A DNA stretch of 64,000 bases, from the NCBI GenBank assembly GCA_009746045.1, contig RPFO01000276.1, positions 1,618,824-1,682,823 on the forward strand, read 5' to 3'. Source of the stretch: Mesostigma viride (taxonomy: Eukaryota > Streptophyta > Mesostigmatophyceae > Mesostigmatales > Mesostigmataceae). How positions within the stretch are numbered: the stretch's first letter is position 1; each line of letters starts with the position of its first letter. The notes below the pieces were generated by a model, which saw nothing but the letters and a program-made list of their open reading frames with translations, was not told where the DNA came from and searched no databases. Below, piece by piece: positions 51,768-61,917 of this stretch. Both the position numbers and the translations under genes were made by a program.

Positions 51768-52241
51768 TCAAGGCTTGAACACGTGGACGCGCGATTCGAT
51801 CACGTTCAGAGGATCCGTCAAGTCCCTCTTCACGATCTCGAGCTCCCCGTCCTCGTTCACGGCCAGACGGTACTTCGTCGATCCGGTCCCGATGTCCACG
51901 GTTTCGCCGGACGCGCTGCCCCCGCCGCCCCCGCCGCCACCGGTCCCGAGGTCGCCCACTTCCGTCCCGTTCAGGTACACGCCTTGGGAGGACACGACGA
52001 TCCTTCTCCCCGCGTTGCCGGACTTGGACGAGATCGTGACTTGTTCGTCCGAGAACTTGATGTACGGCTGATCCGTCTCCGCGGTGTTCGGCTGCTGGTA
52101 GTACCAGAACATGTCGTCGCCGGTCTGTTTCATCGTCACCTGGCCGAACGACGTCTTGCTCGAATTGTACGCCACGAGGGTCGACGTCCCGATGGACCCG
52201 AGGATCGCCGTGCCGGACGCGAGGTTCGGGTTCGCCGCCAT
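51768..52241 (-). CDS. Fibre-like structural protein with Gly linker
   Basis: A 157-residue protein with a beta-rich N-terminal ~95 residues, a GGGGGGGG linker at about 108-115 and a short beta C-terminus (VDIGTGSTKYRLAVNEDGELE). This pattern is like small tail-fibre or spike subunits. The ATG at 52241 follows an AT-rich leader (AATAGTAATAGC on the minus strand). The next gene downstream (50605) lies on the same strand. Confidence 0.6.
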   Translation of the reverse strand: MAANPNLASGTAILGSIGTSTLVAYNSSKTSFGQVTMKQTGDDMFWYYQQPNTAETDQPYIKFSDEQVTISSKSGNAGRRIVVSSQGVYLNGTEVGDLGTGGGGGGGGSASGETVDIGTGSTKYRLAVNEDGELEIVKRDLTDPLNVIESRVHVFKP

Positions 52242-52332
52242 GGTCGCTGCTATTACTATTGCATGATCAGATAATATAGAGACGGGATTTGATTGCGAAA
52301 GGTCGTTTTGTTTTATTATCACCGCGATCCGT

Positions 52333-52809
52333 TTAATTCAGAGGAGTGAGCGTCGCTCTAGGCCCCGCGGGCGATCCGCCGAGTCTCGCGGGCCTTTCCC
52401 TGTAATACATGTAAATCAGCGCGCCCGCTATCCCGGCGCCCGCGAGAAGGAACAAGAACCCGTTATTTCGCGCCTCTTGGTTCGCGATCTCTCTCACCCG
52501 GTTCTCGAACATCGCCTGCTGTCTCGCCACGCGGGCCGCCTGGTCGACGTTCGCGGGCCGGCGACTCATACTGCCCGGAGGAGGAGCGAGCGGGCTGTTC
52601 ACGTTGATGGTCTCGCGGTCCGTCAGCCCGCCCCCGCCCGACGGCCCCGCGTGCGACTCCTTGTACGCGAACGGGTTCGACCGGTCCGACGTGCCCGGGA
52701 GAGGCGCGACGGGCGCCGACGGTTCGGGCGCGGAGGCTATTTCCCCGCCGCCGTCTTCGCTCGCGAGCGGCGAGAAGGAGAACGCCTTGCCGAGAGGGGC
52801 GCCGCTCAT
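52333..52809 (-). CDS. Single-pass membrane protein
   Basis: A 158-residue protein with a Pro/Gly/Ser-rich disordered first ~85 residues, a charged helix (ARVARQQAMFENRVREI), and one membrane segment at about 117-135 (FLFLLAGAGIAGALIYMYY), then a short basic Pro/Gly tail. Topology suggests an internal-membrane virion protein. Intact. The start is 12 bp from the stop of the next leftward gene. Confidence 0.7.
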   Translation of the reverse strand: MSGAPLGKAFSFSPLASEDGGGEIASAPEPSAPVAPLPGTSDRSNPFAYKESHAGPSGGGGLTDRETINVNSPLAPPPGSMSRRPANVDQAARVARQQAMFENRVREIANQEARNNGFLFLLAGAGIAGALIYMYYRERPARLGGSPAGPRATLTPLN

Positions 52810-52821
52810 GTCGGTCGTTTT

Positions 52822-53520
52822 TCAGCTACTAGTGGATCGGGAAAATAAAGGGATCGGTCGGAACGCGCCGCGCGATCGGTCGACGGTCTCAATCGACGTA
52901 TTCGGAACCGTGGTCCCGGCCACCGACAGTCTCTTGGCGACGACGGCCTTCTTCTTGGCCGCGATCGCGGGACGGACGTGGTTCCGGAAGACGCGTTCCA
53001 GGAACTTCTCGATGTAATGGCTGTCGGATTTCGTCGGGATCTCCGCCGCTTCCGCCCACTCGGCCAGCACCTGGAAGAACCGCGCGATCGCCTTCACCTC
53101 GCCGGGCTCGCAGTTGGGATACACGTCCTGCGCGAAGAACTTCTCGAATTCCTCGCGGTTGGCGCACGCGAGAAGGACGGGCACGATCCGTTCGATGACG
53201 CGCAGGGCCGTCCGCGCGTCGCCGGAGATGCTCTCCTCCGCCGTCCGCCACCCGTCGAGGATGGCGTCGATGGCGGTCTTGATGTCCTCCGGCAGGTCCT
53301 TCTGGATGGCCATGTTCATCAGACAGACCACCTCGACGTCGTTCACCGCGCCCTCCAGGTCCCCCGCGTCGATGACGTTCGTGAGACGGACGACCAGGTT
53401 CCTCATGATCCGCTTCGTGGCCGCCTCGTCCTCCCCGAGGATGCCCATGCCCGTCTGGATCATGGAGGGCGGGAACTTCCACGTGGCCAGCTTACCGCGC
53501 AGTTTTACCTTGACGTCCAT
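52822..53520 (-). CDS. Hypothetical helical protein
   Basis: A 232-residue intact protein that starts MDVKVKLRGKLATWKFPP and is then all-helical, with an acidic central part and a basic end (AIAAKKKAVVAKR). No recognised domain. It lies between membrane-protein genes in a leftward run. Confidence 0.65.
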   Translation of the reverse strand: MDVKVKLRGKLATWKFPPSMIQTGMGILGEDEAATKRIMRNLVVRLTNVIDAGDLEGAVNDVEVVCLMNMAIQKDLPEDIKTAIDAILDGWRTAEESISGDARTALRVIERIVPVLLACANREEFEKFFAQDVYPNCEPGEVKAIARFFQVLAEWAEAAEIPTKSDSHYIEKFLERVFRNHVRPAIAAKKKAVVAKRLSVAGTTVPNTSIETVDRSRGAFRPIPLFSRSTSS

Positions 53521-53582
53521 GGCGGGCGAGCGTCGTTCTATTGGTACAGGGCAAAAAAAACGAGCGCGGAACGCGGCGGCGT

Positions 53583-53813
53583 TTACAAGGGGATCGGCAG
53601 CATCGGGTTGATGATCGCCCAGAACAGGACCAGGGCCACGAACGTGTACCCCAGGTTCCGCCAGAAGTACTTCTGGTACAACGGGTCGAGCGGGCGCTTG
53701 TTCGCGGCCGAGGACGCGGCGGCGGCGGCGGCGAACGCGATGAGCGACGTGCGGATCGTGTCGGCCCAGAGCGCGGTATAGAAAGGGGGGATGTACGAGG
53801 CCACGTACTCCAT
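53583..53813 (-). CDS. Small two-segment membrane protein
   Basis: A 76-residue protein with hydrophobic segments at about 22-40 (TSLIAFAAAAAASSAA) and 54-73 (LGYTFVALVLFWAIINPML). CCGTATACGC lies about 25 bp before the ATG, the near-ATG motif of many genes here. First gene of the leftward run and divergent from 53916. Likely a virion membrane component. Confidence 0.65.
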   Translation of the reverse strand: MEYVASYIPPFYTALWADTIRTSLIAFAAAAAASSAANKRPLDPLYQKYFWRNLGYTFVALVLFWAIINPMLPIPL

Positions 53814-53915
53814 GGGACGGTCGACGGATAGCGGTATACGGTAACGCACACATATTTTGCGGGTGGCCCGCGCTCCGGTGGGAGGAATTATGTCGTCGCA
53901 CAGTAGTATACCACC
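53814..53915. promoter_or_regulatory. Divergent promoter with two GTATAC motifs
   Basis: GTATAC at 53833-53838 serves the leftward 53813 gene. AGTATACCACC at 53904-53914 immediately precedes the rightward ATG at 53916. Confidence 0.55.
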
Positions 53916-54464
53916 ATGTCGGCGATCCAGGCGTTCAACGCGATGATGAGGTCCTTCCTGGAGGAGCTGGAGATGGCGTTCCCGGACGAGAAGTCCATCG
54001 CGGGGGTCAACTCCGCCTTCCAGCTCGCGTGCAAGACCAACGCGCGCATGCCGCTGAACGCGTACATGTCGAGCGTCACCCCGCACATGGCCAAGATCTC
54101 CGCGAAGGACCCCTCCTTCTTGACCCAGGCCGGGTTCGCGGACGTGCCCTACTTGAAGGACATCAACATCCGCAAGCACTGGGACAAGGCGCCCGAGGCC
54201 ACCAAGGAGGCCATATGGCAGTACCTCCAGACCCTGTACATCATCGGGTACGGCATCTGCGAGATGCCCGAGGAACTCCTGCGGCAGGCGGAGGCGAAGG
54301 CGCAAGAGTTCGCGGACAAGGTGCGGTCGTCGGGCCAGGACCCGAACAAGGCCTGCGCCGCCCTCTTCGACGACATGATGTCCGCCGTCGCCCCCCTCGC
54401 CGCCGAGCCCAGCTTCACCTTCCCGATCGCCGAGGCCGCGGAAGACGAGGAGGGGTCCAAGTGA
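53916..54464 (+). CDS. Conserved-type nucleocytovirus helical protein
   Basis: A 182-residue intact helical protein: FLEELEMAFPDE near the start and KEAIWQYLQTLYIIGYG near 105-121, then an acidic tail. I recall similar W-x-YLQTLY proteins in algal giant viruses, often near virion genes, but no function is established. The start directly follows the GTATACC motif. Confidence 0.7.
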   Translation: MSAIQAFNAMMRSFLEELEMAFPDEKSIAGVNSAFQLACKTNARMPLNAYMSSVTPHMAKISAKDPSFLTQAGFADVPYLKDINIRKHWDKAPEATKEAIWQYLQTLYIIGYGICEMPEELLRQAEAKAQEFADKVRSSGQDPNKACAALFDDMMSAVAPLAAEPSFTFPIAEAAEDEEGSK

Positions 54465-54547
54465 GACCGCCGAATCGTCTGCGGTCCGCGGCCGGTTCGC
54501 GCGCGTACCACGATATCTAATGCTTTATAATAACAAACGGCCCGATC

Positions 54548-54988
54548 ATGCTCTTCGTGGACGCGTTCGTGGACGGGCTGGGGGACGACCTCCTCTCCTT
54601 CTGGCCGATCGTCCCGGGCATGAGCGCCCGGGACCGGCTGAACGCGCTCAAACGGTTCGGGTTGTACGCGGCCGTGCTTGGGTTCCTCGTGACCCGGTCG
54701 GTGAAGTCGGCCGCGTACGGTCTCCTTCTGACCGCGGTGGCCACCGTCGCGTGGGAGTTCGACAGGAGGTACGCGGTCCGACGCGCGAGGGGCGGGGCCG
54801 GGGCGGGCGCGAACCCCGAGAACAATTACACGCCCGGACGTCCGCCGGGGTCTTTGTCCCCGTACGCGATGTCGCAGGTCGGTCCTCGCGATACGCACCG
54901 TTCGATCGTAGAGCCGTGGCAGTCGGCCGACGCGACCCGGTTCGTGCCCGTGCCTCACGCGGATTTCGAACGGCGCCGAGATTATTAG
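54548..54988 (+). CDS. DUF5762-like membrane protein
   Basis: A 146-residue protein. It has a DLLSFWPIVPGMSARDRLNA start, two hydrophobic stretches at about 40-65, and NNYTPGRPPGSLSPYAMS near 93-110. The order 'P-x-x-M-S-x-x-x-R-L-N-A' then membrane helices then N-x-x-T-P matches the DUF5762-type small proteins of giant viruses. The name is a judgement by eye. TTTATAATAAC lies about 20 bp before the ATG. Confidence 0.6.
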   Translation: MLFVDAFVDGLGDDLLSFWPIVPGMSARDRLNALKRFGLYAAVLGFLVTRSVKSAAYGLLLTAVATVAWEFDRRYAVRRARGGAGAGANPENNYTPGRPPGSLSPYAMSQVGPRDTHRSIVEPWQSADATRFVPVPHADFERRRDY

Positions 54989-55030
54989 CTTCGTAGACAA
55001 TAGCCGCCTCCGCTCGGATCGTCCGCGACG

Positions 55031-57776
55031 ATGGAGGACGACGCGGACGAGGTCGCCGCCCGACCGATCGCCCCCATCCGCCAGGGCACGAGTCATCCGC
55101 TGCACGTCCGCAAGCTGATCGCGATGGCCGTGCACACGCGGAAGGAGAGGAAGGAGAAGCTGTATCAGATCGCCGAGCGGTTCGGCGTCGACCGCAAGAC
55201 CGCGCGGGTGTACCACAGGCTGTGGGTGGACGACGGCAAACCGGACTACGCGGACGAGGAGGAGATCCGACGGTCCGTGTTGCGGCCGATGGCCCGGCGG
55301 ACGATCGACGAGGACACGGGGAAGTACACGAGCGAGCGCAGACTCACGCGCGGAGAGCGGAGGTTCGGCACGGAGGAGAAGTGGCGCCGGGTCGCGGCCA
55401 AGATCGTGGAGATCCAGACGGCCGCGCCGACGTTCACGGCGTCCGACATCGCGGGGTTCACGAACCGCAACGGCGCGGACGCCCCGGGGTCGACGAGGAC
55501 GCTGTTCGCGGAACTGAAGGCGCTGTGCGGCGCCGCAGTGGCTTTGGACGATCGGGACGTCCAGGCGGCGCGGAAGATGGGCGACCTGACGTACAAGAAG
55601 ATCGCGTACGACTACAAGGACCGGGACGCGAAGAACGTGGCCGCCAAGAAGAAGGCGTTCGTCGAGATCCAGAAGCACCTGTTCGCGGAGGACTGCGTGT
55701 TCGTGGACGAGTTCAGCGTCGTCATGAACGCGGTGCCCACGAGGGGGTGGGGAAGAAGGGGGAGATGCCGTACGTCCGCAAGAGGGAGCAGACGGACACG
55801 CGGACGACGGTCATCGCGGCGATGCGATGGCCGTCCGAGAACCGGGAGAACATGAACCTCCCTCCCGCCATGTTCCTGAGGATCTTCCCGCCCATCCCGT
55901 CCCGCATCTCCAATAACTACCCCGCTCTCAACGCGGTCCAGGATCGGGACGCCGAGAGGTTGCGGTCCGAGATGTGGTGGGAAGGGCTGGGGTTCGTCAT
56001 GGGGGACTGGTGCAAGAAGAAGGACGGGGGACGGGACCGCGTCCGGCTCGCGTCTCTCCGAGCCCCCATCGAGGCCATGGCGAGACGGGGGGAGGCGCTG
56101 TACGATTGGATCACGAACGGCGCGGCCTCGTTCCCCTTCGGCATGGACGCCGAGGTGTCGAACTCCGTCCTCCCCACCGAGTTCTGGGACTTTCCCGCGG
56201 ACGGGTCCAAGGAGAGACTGGTGAAGGACTCGTTCGCGAGGAGCGCCATGTGGGCGGACTACTGGAACCACCTGCCCGGCCATCCGATCGCCGACCTGGT
56301 GGAGCACACGGACGACCGGAAGGAGAAGGTGACGTTCGTCCTCCGTCTGGCCGCGCACGACTACTTCTTGTGGGCGCACGTCCGCATGCACAACTACATG
56401 GTGGACGGGGCCCAGTTCGGGGAGAGGCCGCCGTTGGGCGCGTCGTGGCTCGCGTCCGGCGACGCGTCCCTGATCGTGGCCAAGGTGCTCGAGGGGACGA
56501 GGACCCGCGCCGAGAACAGTCTGCTGAAATACGACGACACCAAGGGCACGTTCGACGACCAAGACGATTCGGAAGAGAGCATTTCCAAGATGTTGGGAGA
56601 GCTGCACGGCCTTTTTCGGAACTCGGACTACGAGACCATCTTCTTTTCGCTTTTCGAGACCGTCACGGCGGACCACGAGAGGAAGTTCACGCACTTGCAC
56701 AACCTGTTCTTCAAGGAGACGAGCGTGTTTTATTCGAGAGATTACGTCGACGGTTACAAGAACCGGAACACGACCTACGACTTCCTGTTGGCCAGGGAGA
56801 TCTACAAGAACCTGAACCTCGCGTTCAAGAGGGACGGCGCGGCGAACCAGTCGCTGGGGAAATGGGAGATCGCCGCGCACGTGTGGAAGATGGTGCACAC
56901 GTACGGGGGCGACAAGGACCGTCTGATCGACCCGACGCTCGACTCCGTCCGTCTGGCGTCCGTGGCGGAGACGGGAGTCCCGTACACGTTCGGGGACCGC
57001 GGGGAGGAAGACGCCTTTTTCAACGGCGATTTTTACCCGGACAAGTTCGCGCAGTACCTGCGGGACAACGAGCGTGTCCAGATCAAGCAGACGCGGGCCC
57101 AGGTGTCGCGGATGTCCTTCGCCCGTTCGCAGATGCGCGAGCGGTACATCGGCGCCGCCCCGATGTCCGTGGACGGGTGGTTGTTCAAGGAGTTCCTGAA
57201 GAACCTCCCCGACAGCTTCGTGGTGGACAAGACCGTCATCATGGACGGCGCGGCCATCCACGCCCGGCCGACGGACGGCGAGATCCGATTGAACTCCAAA
57301 CTCCCCGACGCGTTGTCCGTGTTCCCGGAATCCGAGTTGAGTCCGTTGGCGCAACTGCTCAGACGGCGCGGAGGGGGCGACGGCGTGTTGCTGCCGCCGA
57401 CGAAAGAGACGTTCTTCGAGTACGGTTTGGACGCGCAGAATCGTCGAGTGGTCCGAGGTCTCGCTCGCCGTCCCGCGCTGCTGTACACGCCGCCGTACTC
57501 CCCGGAGTTCAACCCGATCGAGTTGGCGTTCAATCCGGGAAGAAGTTCATACGGCGAGAGGTCGCGAGGCACACGCGGACGCGGTGGAACCTGTCGATCG
57601 CCATCATAAACGCGCTCAACGTCCTCACGCGGCCTCACGCGATCAAGAACTACATGCTCTGTTCGGGCTATCGCAGCAAGGCGATCGGGGTGACGCCGTC
57701 GCTGTCCAGGACGATCGTGACAGAACCGGACGACGCCGCGAACCCGAACGCGAACGACGCTTTTACACGAACGTGA
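55031..57776 (+). CDS. Very large DDE (IS630/Tc1-type) transposase-like protein, frameshifted
   Basis: About 914 residues. A helix-turn-helix lies near 24-65 (LYQIAERFGVDRKTARVYH). The first catalytic Asp is in CVFVDEFSVVMNAVPTRGW (about 225), the second in KTVIMDGAAIH (about 736), and the third acidic residue in YTPPYSPEFNPIELAF (about 824). The two Asp are about 510 residues apart, whereas Tc1/IS630 enzymes usually have about 90. The extra ~420 residues (about 300-700) form a separate helical insertion. Frame breaks lie near 55755 and 57535. No flanking terminal inverted repeats or TA duplication were found, so it may be a resident viral gene. Confidence 0.75.
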
Positions 57777-57808
57777 GGACGAAGAGGACGGGCGCGTGTC
57801 TCGGGAAG

Positions 57809-58753
57809 ATGGCGGAGGGGAAGTACCCCGATCCTTCCAAACCCCCCTCGCGCGCCTTGACGACCGTCGTGCGCGCGGACGAGAAGAAGGATTTCGAGAG
57901 GGACGAGACGACGTACTTCTGTCCGGCTGCGAACCCGGTCGCGCCCGGCGCCGAGTACTTCACCAAGTACGACGTGCGGAAGGGCGACGATGGCCAGATC
58001 CGAGCGGTCCAGTGCGTCCGGAAGGGCGTCAAGGACTACAAACTAGGCGAACACGTCCGCGTGTTGTGGCAGGGCGCGTGGCGGCGCGCGAAGATCGAAC
58101 GATTGCCCGAGGCGAACAAGAACACGCGCACGCCGTCCAAGACCAAGGTCACGAACAGCCCCTGGTTCACCGTGTCCCTCTCGGACACGAACGAGTCCGT
58201 GCGCGTCATGATCTCGAAGATCCGGCCGTCCAAGGGGAAGATCCGCAAATTGATGGCCAAGCACGAGCGAATGGTCGAAGAGATCGAGGCGCGCAATCGG
58301 GACGTGATCGCGAAACGGGTCGCGGAATGGACGGCGCAGCGCCGCCGCGCGACGGACCTGCGCGCCGACCTGCGAATGTCTCGCGCGTTCACCTCCGCGG
58401 AGGCGCTCGACGCCGTCCGAGTGGCCGCGCGGAGGATGGAGAAACACGAAGACGCGGTGCGCGAGTCGATCGCGCCCGCGTTACGGGCGTGGAGCGCGTC
58501 GAACGCGGCCGAGACGCCGGGGGCTACTCGACGCGCCGCGGCTCTCCGTCCCGATCCGGCGCTGACGAGGTCGCGGACCGCTCGCGGCGGAGTCGGTCTC
58601 CCAGGTGGCGGCGGTACCACATCCGGCGCCGTTCCTTCCGCGACGGGCGCGGCGGGGGCGGCGGGTCCGTCTGCATCTCCGACTCCGGCGCCGCCGCCGG
58701 TTCCGAGACGCGAGATGGCTCGGCTGCCTCGAGTGTACGCGTCTTTCTACTGA
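57809..58753 (+). CDS. Tudor-like domain protein
   Basis: A 314-residue intact protein. Residues about 78-137 read GEHVRVLWQGAWRRAKI ... WFTVSLSDTNESVRVMISKIRP, the strand pattern of a Tudor/SH3-like chromatin-reader barrel. A basic helical region follows (GKIRKLMAKHERMVEEIEAR), then a Gly/Ala/Pro-rich tail that overlaps the antisense ORF at 58524. It lies 32 bp after the transposase gene. Binding of methylated Lys/Arg is the usual job of such domains; the aromatic cage is not proven. Confidence 0.6.
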   Translation: MAEGKYPDPSKPPSRALTTVVRADEKKDFERDETTYFCPAANPVAPGAEYFTKYDVRKGDDGQIRAVQCVRKGVKDYKLGEHVRVLWQGAWRRAKIERLPEANKNTRTPSKTKVTNSPWFTVSLSDTNESVRVMISKIRPSKGKIRKLMAKHERMVEEIEARNRDVIAKRVAEWTAQRRRATDLRADLRMSRAFTSAEALDAVRVAARRMEKHEDAVRESIAPALRAWSASNAAETPGATRRAAALRPDPALTRSRTARGGVGLPGGGGTTSGAVPSATGAAGAAGPSASPTPAPPPVPRREMARLPRVYASFY

Positions 58754-58823
58754 CGAGGATCGCGCACGGGAGCAGGAGGGAGTAGAACGTCACGAGCGTG
58801 AGCGCGAGGACGAACGTGATCAT
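58524..58823 (-). CDS. Small membrane protein overlapping the Tudor-like gene
   Basis: A 99-residue ORF with a classic N-terminal hydrophobic segment (MITFVLALTLVTFYSLLLPC), a Pro-rich middle and a basic end. It overlaps 230 bp of the low-complexity 3' part of the 57809 gene on the other strand. It could be real, with that gene's tail non-essential, or a shadow. Confidence 0.4.
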   Translation of the reverse strand: MITFVLALTLVTFYSLLLPCAILVSRKTRTLEAAEPSRVSEPAAAPESEMQTDPPPPPRPSRKERRRMWYRRHLGDRLRRERSATSSAPDRDGEPRRVE

Positions 58824-58932
58824 CGCGAAACGCGGGTTCTTCGAGAATGCGGGAGATTCGAAATGCGTCCCGCTGACCGCGCGTCGAAAAAAAATATGTG
58901 TCCGTACGTGTATATCTCACCGTCCGAACGCC

Positions 58933-59261
58933 ATGCCAGTGGGTAGCCGCCGCCAAGTTCTGAACGGGACCGTCGACCGCACGACGGAGGGTTGGATCGC
59001 AGCGATCTCACCGTAAACAAGCGCAACCGCATCGTCTCCAGGAAGAAGATCACGCAGGGGAGGAAGCAGTTCAAGAACGTGTCCGATTGGAACAAGCTCG
59101 TGACGTACATAAACGATCACACGGGCAAGAATCTGCGGGATTCCATGATGCACGCGAAGAGGATGACGGCCAGCGAGCTGAGCCGGCGCAGGCTGTCCGC
59201 GACGCCCGCGAACAAGCGCAAAGTGTGGCCGTACCTCATCGATCAGATGAAGCGAGGATAG
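58933..59261 (+). CDS. Small basic protein (one frameshift)
   Basis: About 110 residues. It starts MPVGSRRQVLNGTVDRTTEG and, after a break near 58992, continues SDLTVNKRNRIVSRKKITQG and a Lys/Arg-rich helical tail ending KVWPYLIDQMKRG. Very basic, so a nucleic-acid-binding or core protein is likely. Confidence 0.55.
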
Positions 59262-59406
59262 AAGTAGAAGGGTTTCTCAGTTACGACTCATCTTATTCGT
59301 TAGATAGCGCGATCGCGCGGCGTACCTTTCCGTGGTAAATAATGCAATATAATACGAATTCCGTCTTTTTTCTCGCGAGACTTTGTATATCCCTGACAGT
59401 GTGTCC

Positions 59407-59625
59407 ATGCAGTACGCGAACCCGATCGCGGTATTGTTGTTACTCTTCATATTGGCGTCCACCGTGGCCGAGACCGGGCGGGTGCGAGCGTACCTGGAGA
59501 CGTCGCGGTCGCTCCCCTTGACCAGGTGGATGGTGCGCAGGGTCGTGCCGTACCCCGCGTTCGTTATGAACCATTCGGAGATGGCCGTCCGGCCTCCCGA
59601 AGACGTCGGGGTCGGCGGGTCGTAG
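59407..59625 (+). CDS. Small membrane protein
   Basis: Seventy-two residues with an N-terminal hydrophobic segment (NPIAVLLLLFILASTVAET) as a signal anchor and a short polar domain. TTGTATATCC lies about 20 bp before the ATG. Confidence 0.5.
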   Translation: MQYANPIAVLLLLFILASTVAETGRVRAYLETSRSLPLTRWMVRRVVPYPAFVMNHSEMAVRPPEDVGVGGS

Positions 59626-59648
59626 GTCCGTTCTTTTTCGCCGTTTAC

Positions 59649-60008
59649 ATGTACTACTGCACCATCGGTTCCATGAATCCATTGCACGCGGTCGCCATCT
59701 TCGCGTCTCTCGTCGCCCTTCTCGCCCTGTTCGCCGTCCGGTACGCCGGCGATTCGAGTGTCAGGAGGGCCTTGCGAGAAAGCGCCGAGGAGCGGATGGC
59801 GGTTCTGGACGCGCAGATCGCCGACAGCGACGCGCGCGTTCGGGAACGCATCGACAGGATAGAAGCGCGGACCGGGCGGTATTGGAAGGACACGGCGAGC
59901 GCGTGGTGGGTGCACGCCATGAAGAAACAGGCCGACGGGGCGAGGGCCGAGAGGAAGGCCTTGTCGAAGAAATCGCGAAAGGGTCTTTTCGGGTTCGCGG
60001 CGTCGTAA
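59649..60008 (+). CDS. Membrane-anchored coiled-coil protein
   Basis: About 119 residues: a membrane segment at about 10-28 (LHAVAIFASLVALLALFAV), then a charged helix (SAEERMAVLDAQIADSDARV) and a basic tail. A second ATG eight codons in (59673) is an alternative start. Typical of small virion membrane proteins. Confidence 0.55.
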   Translation: MYYCTIGSMNPLHAVAIFASLVALLALFAVRYAGDSSVRRALRESAEERMAVLDAQIADSDARVRERIDRIEARTGRYWKDTASAWWVHAMKKQADGARAERKALSKKSRKGLFGFAAS

Positions 60009-60049
60009 AATTCTCCCGTGTATGGGTATACACACCCGCACGCTCGCGA

Positions 60050-60397
60050 ATGGCCGCGGCCTTCATCGAGTCCCGCGTGTTCGGCGAACAGCAGCGAGCC
60101 ACCGGAAGGAATCTCGACCCGGCCTTGGATAATAACAGGACGTTCCCCGTGACGCCCGACCAGCTGGAATGGAACCTCTCGATGGGAGCGCGGATGGACC
60201 CGTCCCTCCACGACATGAGGAAGAGGGGAGGCGTGAACGCCGCGAACGGGAACACGGTGCTGCTCACCGACGAGCGATTCACGAGTCCGTTCCTCAACAC
60301 GCTGTGGCCGAGGCTGAGGAAAGAGTCCAGCCGATTGGACGACCAGCTACTGATGACCAACCTCCGACCGACGGGCGCGCACAAGTACAGCTACTGA
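60050..60397 (+). CDS. Hypothetical protein
   Basis: A 115-residue intact protein (MAAAFIESRVFGEQQRATGR start), polar, with no membrane segment. GGGTATACAC lies about 20 bp before the ATG. Its place among virion genes suggests a small structural protein. Confidence 0.6.
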   Translation: MAAAFIESRVFGEQQRATGRNLDPALDNNRTFPVTPDQLEWNLSMGARMDPSLHDMRKRGGVNAANGNTVLLTDERFTSPFLNTLWPRLRKESSRLDDQLLMTNLRPTGAHKYSY

Positions 60398-60482
60398 TCG
60401 AGGCCGCGGATACCGAATGACTGTCGAGTCCGCCCAATATTATGTCGCGAGATACGTATAGTGGGATCCCGCGCACGAACGA

Positions 60483-61866
60483 ATGCTCGCCGTCATGTCC
60501 GCCGTGGCGTTCGCCGGATACCTGTTTCGACCCATGGGGGATTCGTATCGCGCCAGTTCCGTCTCTTTGAGCGTCCCGTCCGTCGCCACCGAACACCCGA
60601 ACGAGTTCAGAGAAGTCCCGACGCTCGGGTACACAGGGATCCCGAACTTCGGGGCTCGAGGAGGGTACGGCGAGGGCGAGCCCGGGTACGTCGCCGCCCC
60701 CACGCACGCGTTGGGACGAGCCAGGGACACGGACCAGTTCGCGTTCCACGTCCGCCCGCCCGTCGAGGACGAGAACGGCGTCCGATACGCGCCCGGAGGC
60801 GCGCCGTATCCGGCCGGGTACACGGACAAGATCATGCCGAGTGACGGAACGTATCGCGGGATCGTGGGACCGCAGGTGACGATGGAACGCGGCGCGGTCG
60901 CGCGGGAAGAGGTCACGGGGCCCGTGCGGCCCGACAGGTTATTCGAGGGCGAGAAGATGCGCGCGTTCAACGGCGAACGGGAACGCGACGCGCGATTGGC
61001 GCCGGATATCTGAACAGGAGGTACGAGTTGCCCGAGAACCGGTTGCGAGTCAACCGGCCCAACCCGCAGCAGGCGCACGTCGATTCGGGCGCTCTGCCGA
61101 TCACGACGTACGGCCGCGTCCAGACGCACTTGAGAGCGGGCACGCGGAACCGCGCGCCGATCCCGGACTTCGAGACGGGCAATCGCATGCGGTCGGACGC
61201 CGGGACGTGGACGACGTCCGTGTTGCCCGAACGCGCGGCCGTGCTCCCGACGCGCGAGAACGTGTCCGACGCGATGGACAAGGGCACGCCGGCGACGTGG
61301 GCGCGCATGCAGGTCACGGGTAACCGCGTCAACCCGAAACGGTTGGACCATTTGAACGCGTTGGAAGCCCATCCGGCGCCCGTGGGCGACGGAGGGTTGG
61401 AGGCCATCCAGTTCGGCGCGCGGACGGGGGCCAAGGTCCGCGAACCGTTGGGGGTGAAGACGTGCGTCCAGCGCGTTCCTAACTCGGAGTTTGTGACGTC
61501 GGTCGACCGCGTCGAGGACCAGGAACACACGCATCTGTTCGAGAACCGGACGTTCGACGCCGTGATGCCGGGAGGGGAGTACCCTCAGACGCGCGACGCG
61601 GTGGAGGACGCGTTCCAGATCGGACGGTTCCCGCTCCTCGACAGATCGCAGTTGACGGCCGTGGCCGTGGGCGCGCCGGATATGGCGCAGTACAACGAGG
61701 AGAGGAAGGAGAGGGGTCGAGGGACGGGGAGCGGGTCATGCGGATGAAGCAGGGCGACGTGAGTTACGACATCGATCGCGAGACGATCGCGCGCGTGTAC
61801 GACCCGTTGGAGGAGAACCCGTACTTCATCCCGTGCGTTCAAGTGGAAGGGGAGTCGATCCAATAA
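60483..61866 (+). CDS. DUF5899-like virion protein (frameshifted)
   Basis: About 460 residues. A short N-terminal hydrophobic anchor (VMSAVAFAGYLFRPM) is followed by a long Pro/Gly/Arg-rich body with repeated R-P-N-P and ENR phrases, ending with IARVYDPLEENPYFIPC. This architecture resembles the DUF5899-type structural proteins of phycodna- and mimiviruses. The family name is by eye. The frame shifts near 61007 and 61720. Close to the downstream 61918 gene. Confidence 0.6.
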
Positions 61867-61917
61867 TTTTTTTTCTCGGCGAAGTGGTATACCACGCCCG
61901 AGTGATACCAGGAAACC

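Noticed and set aside
55031-57776. Terminal inverted repeats of a transposon around the DDE gene
   Set aside because: I compared the flanks (54990-55030 and 57777-57808) and saw no inverted repeats; an autonomous element is not supported.
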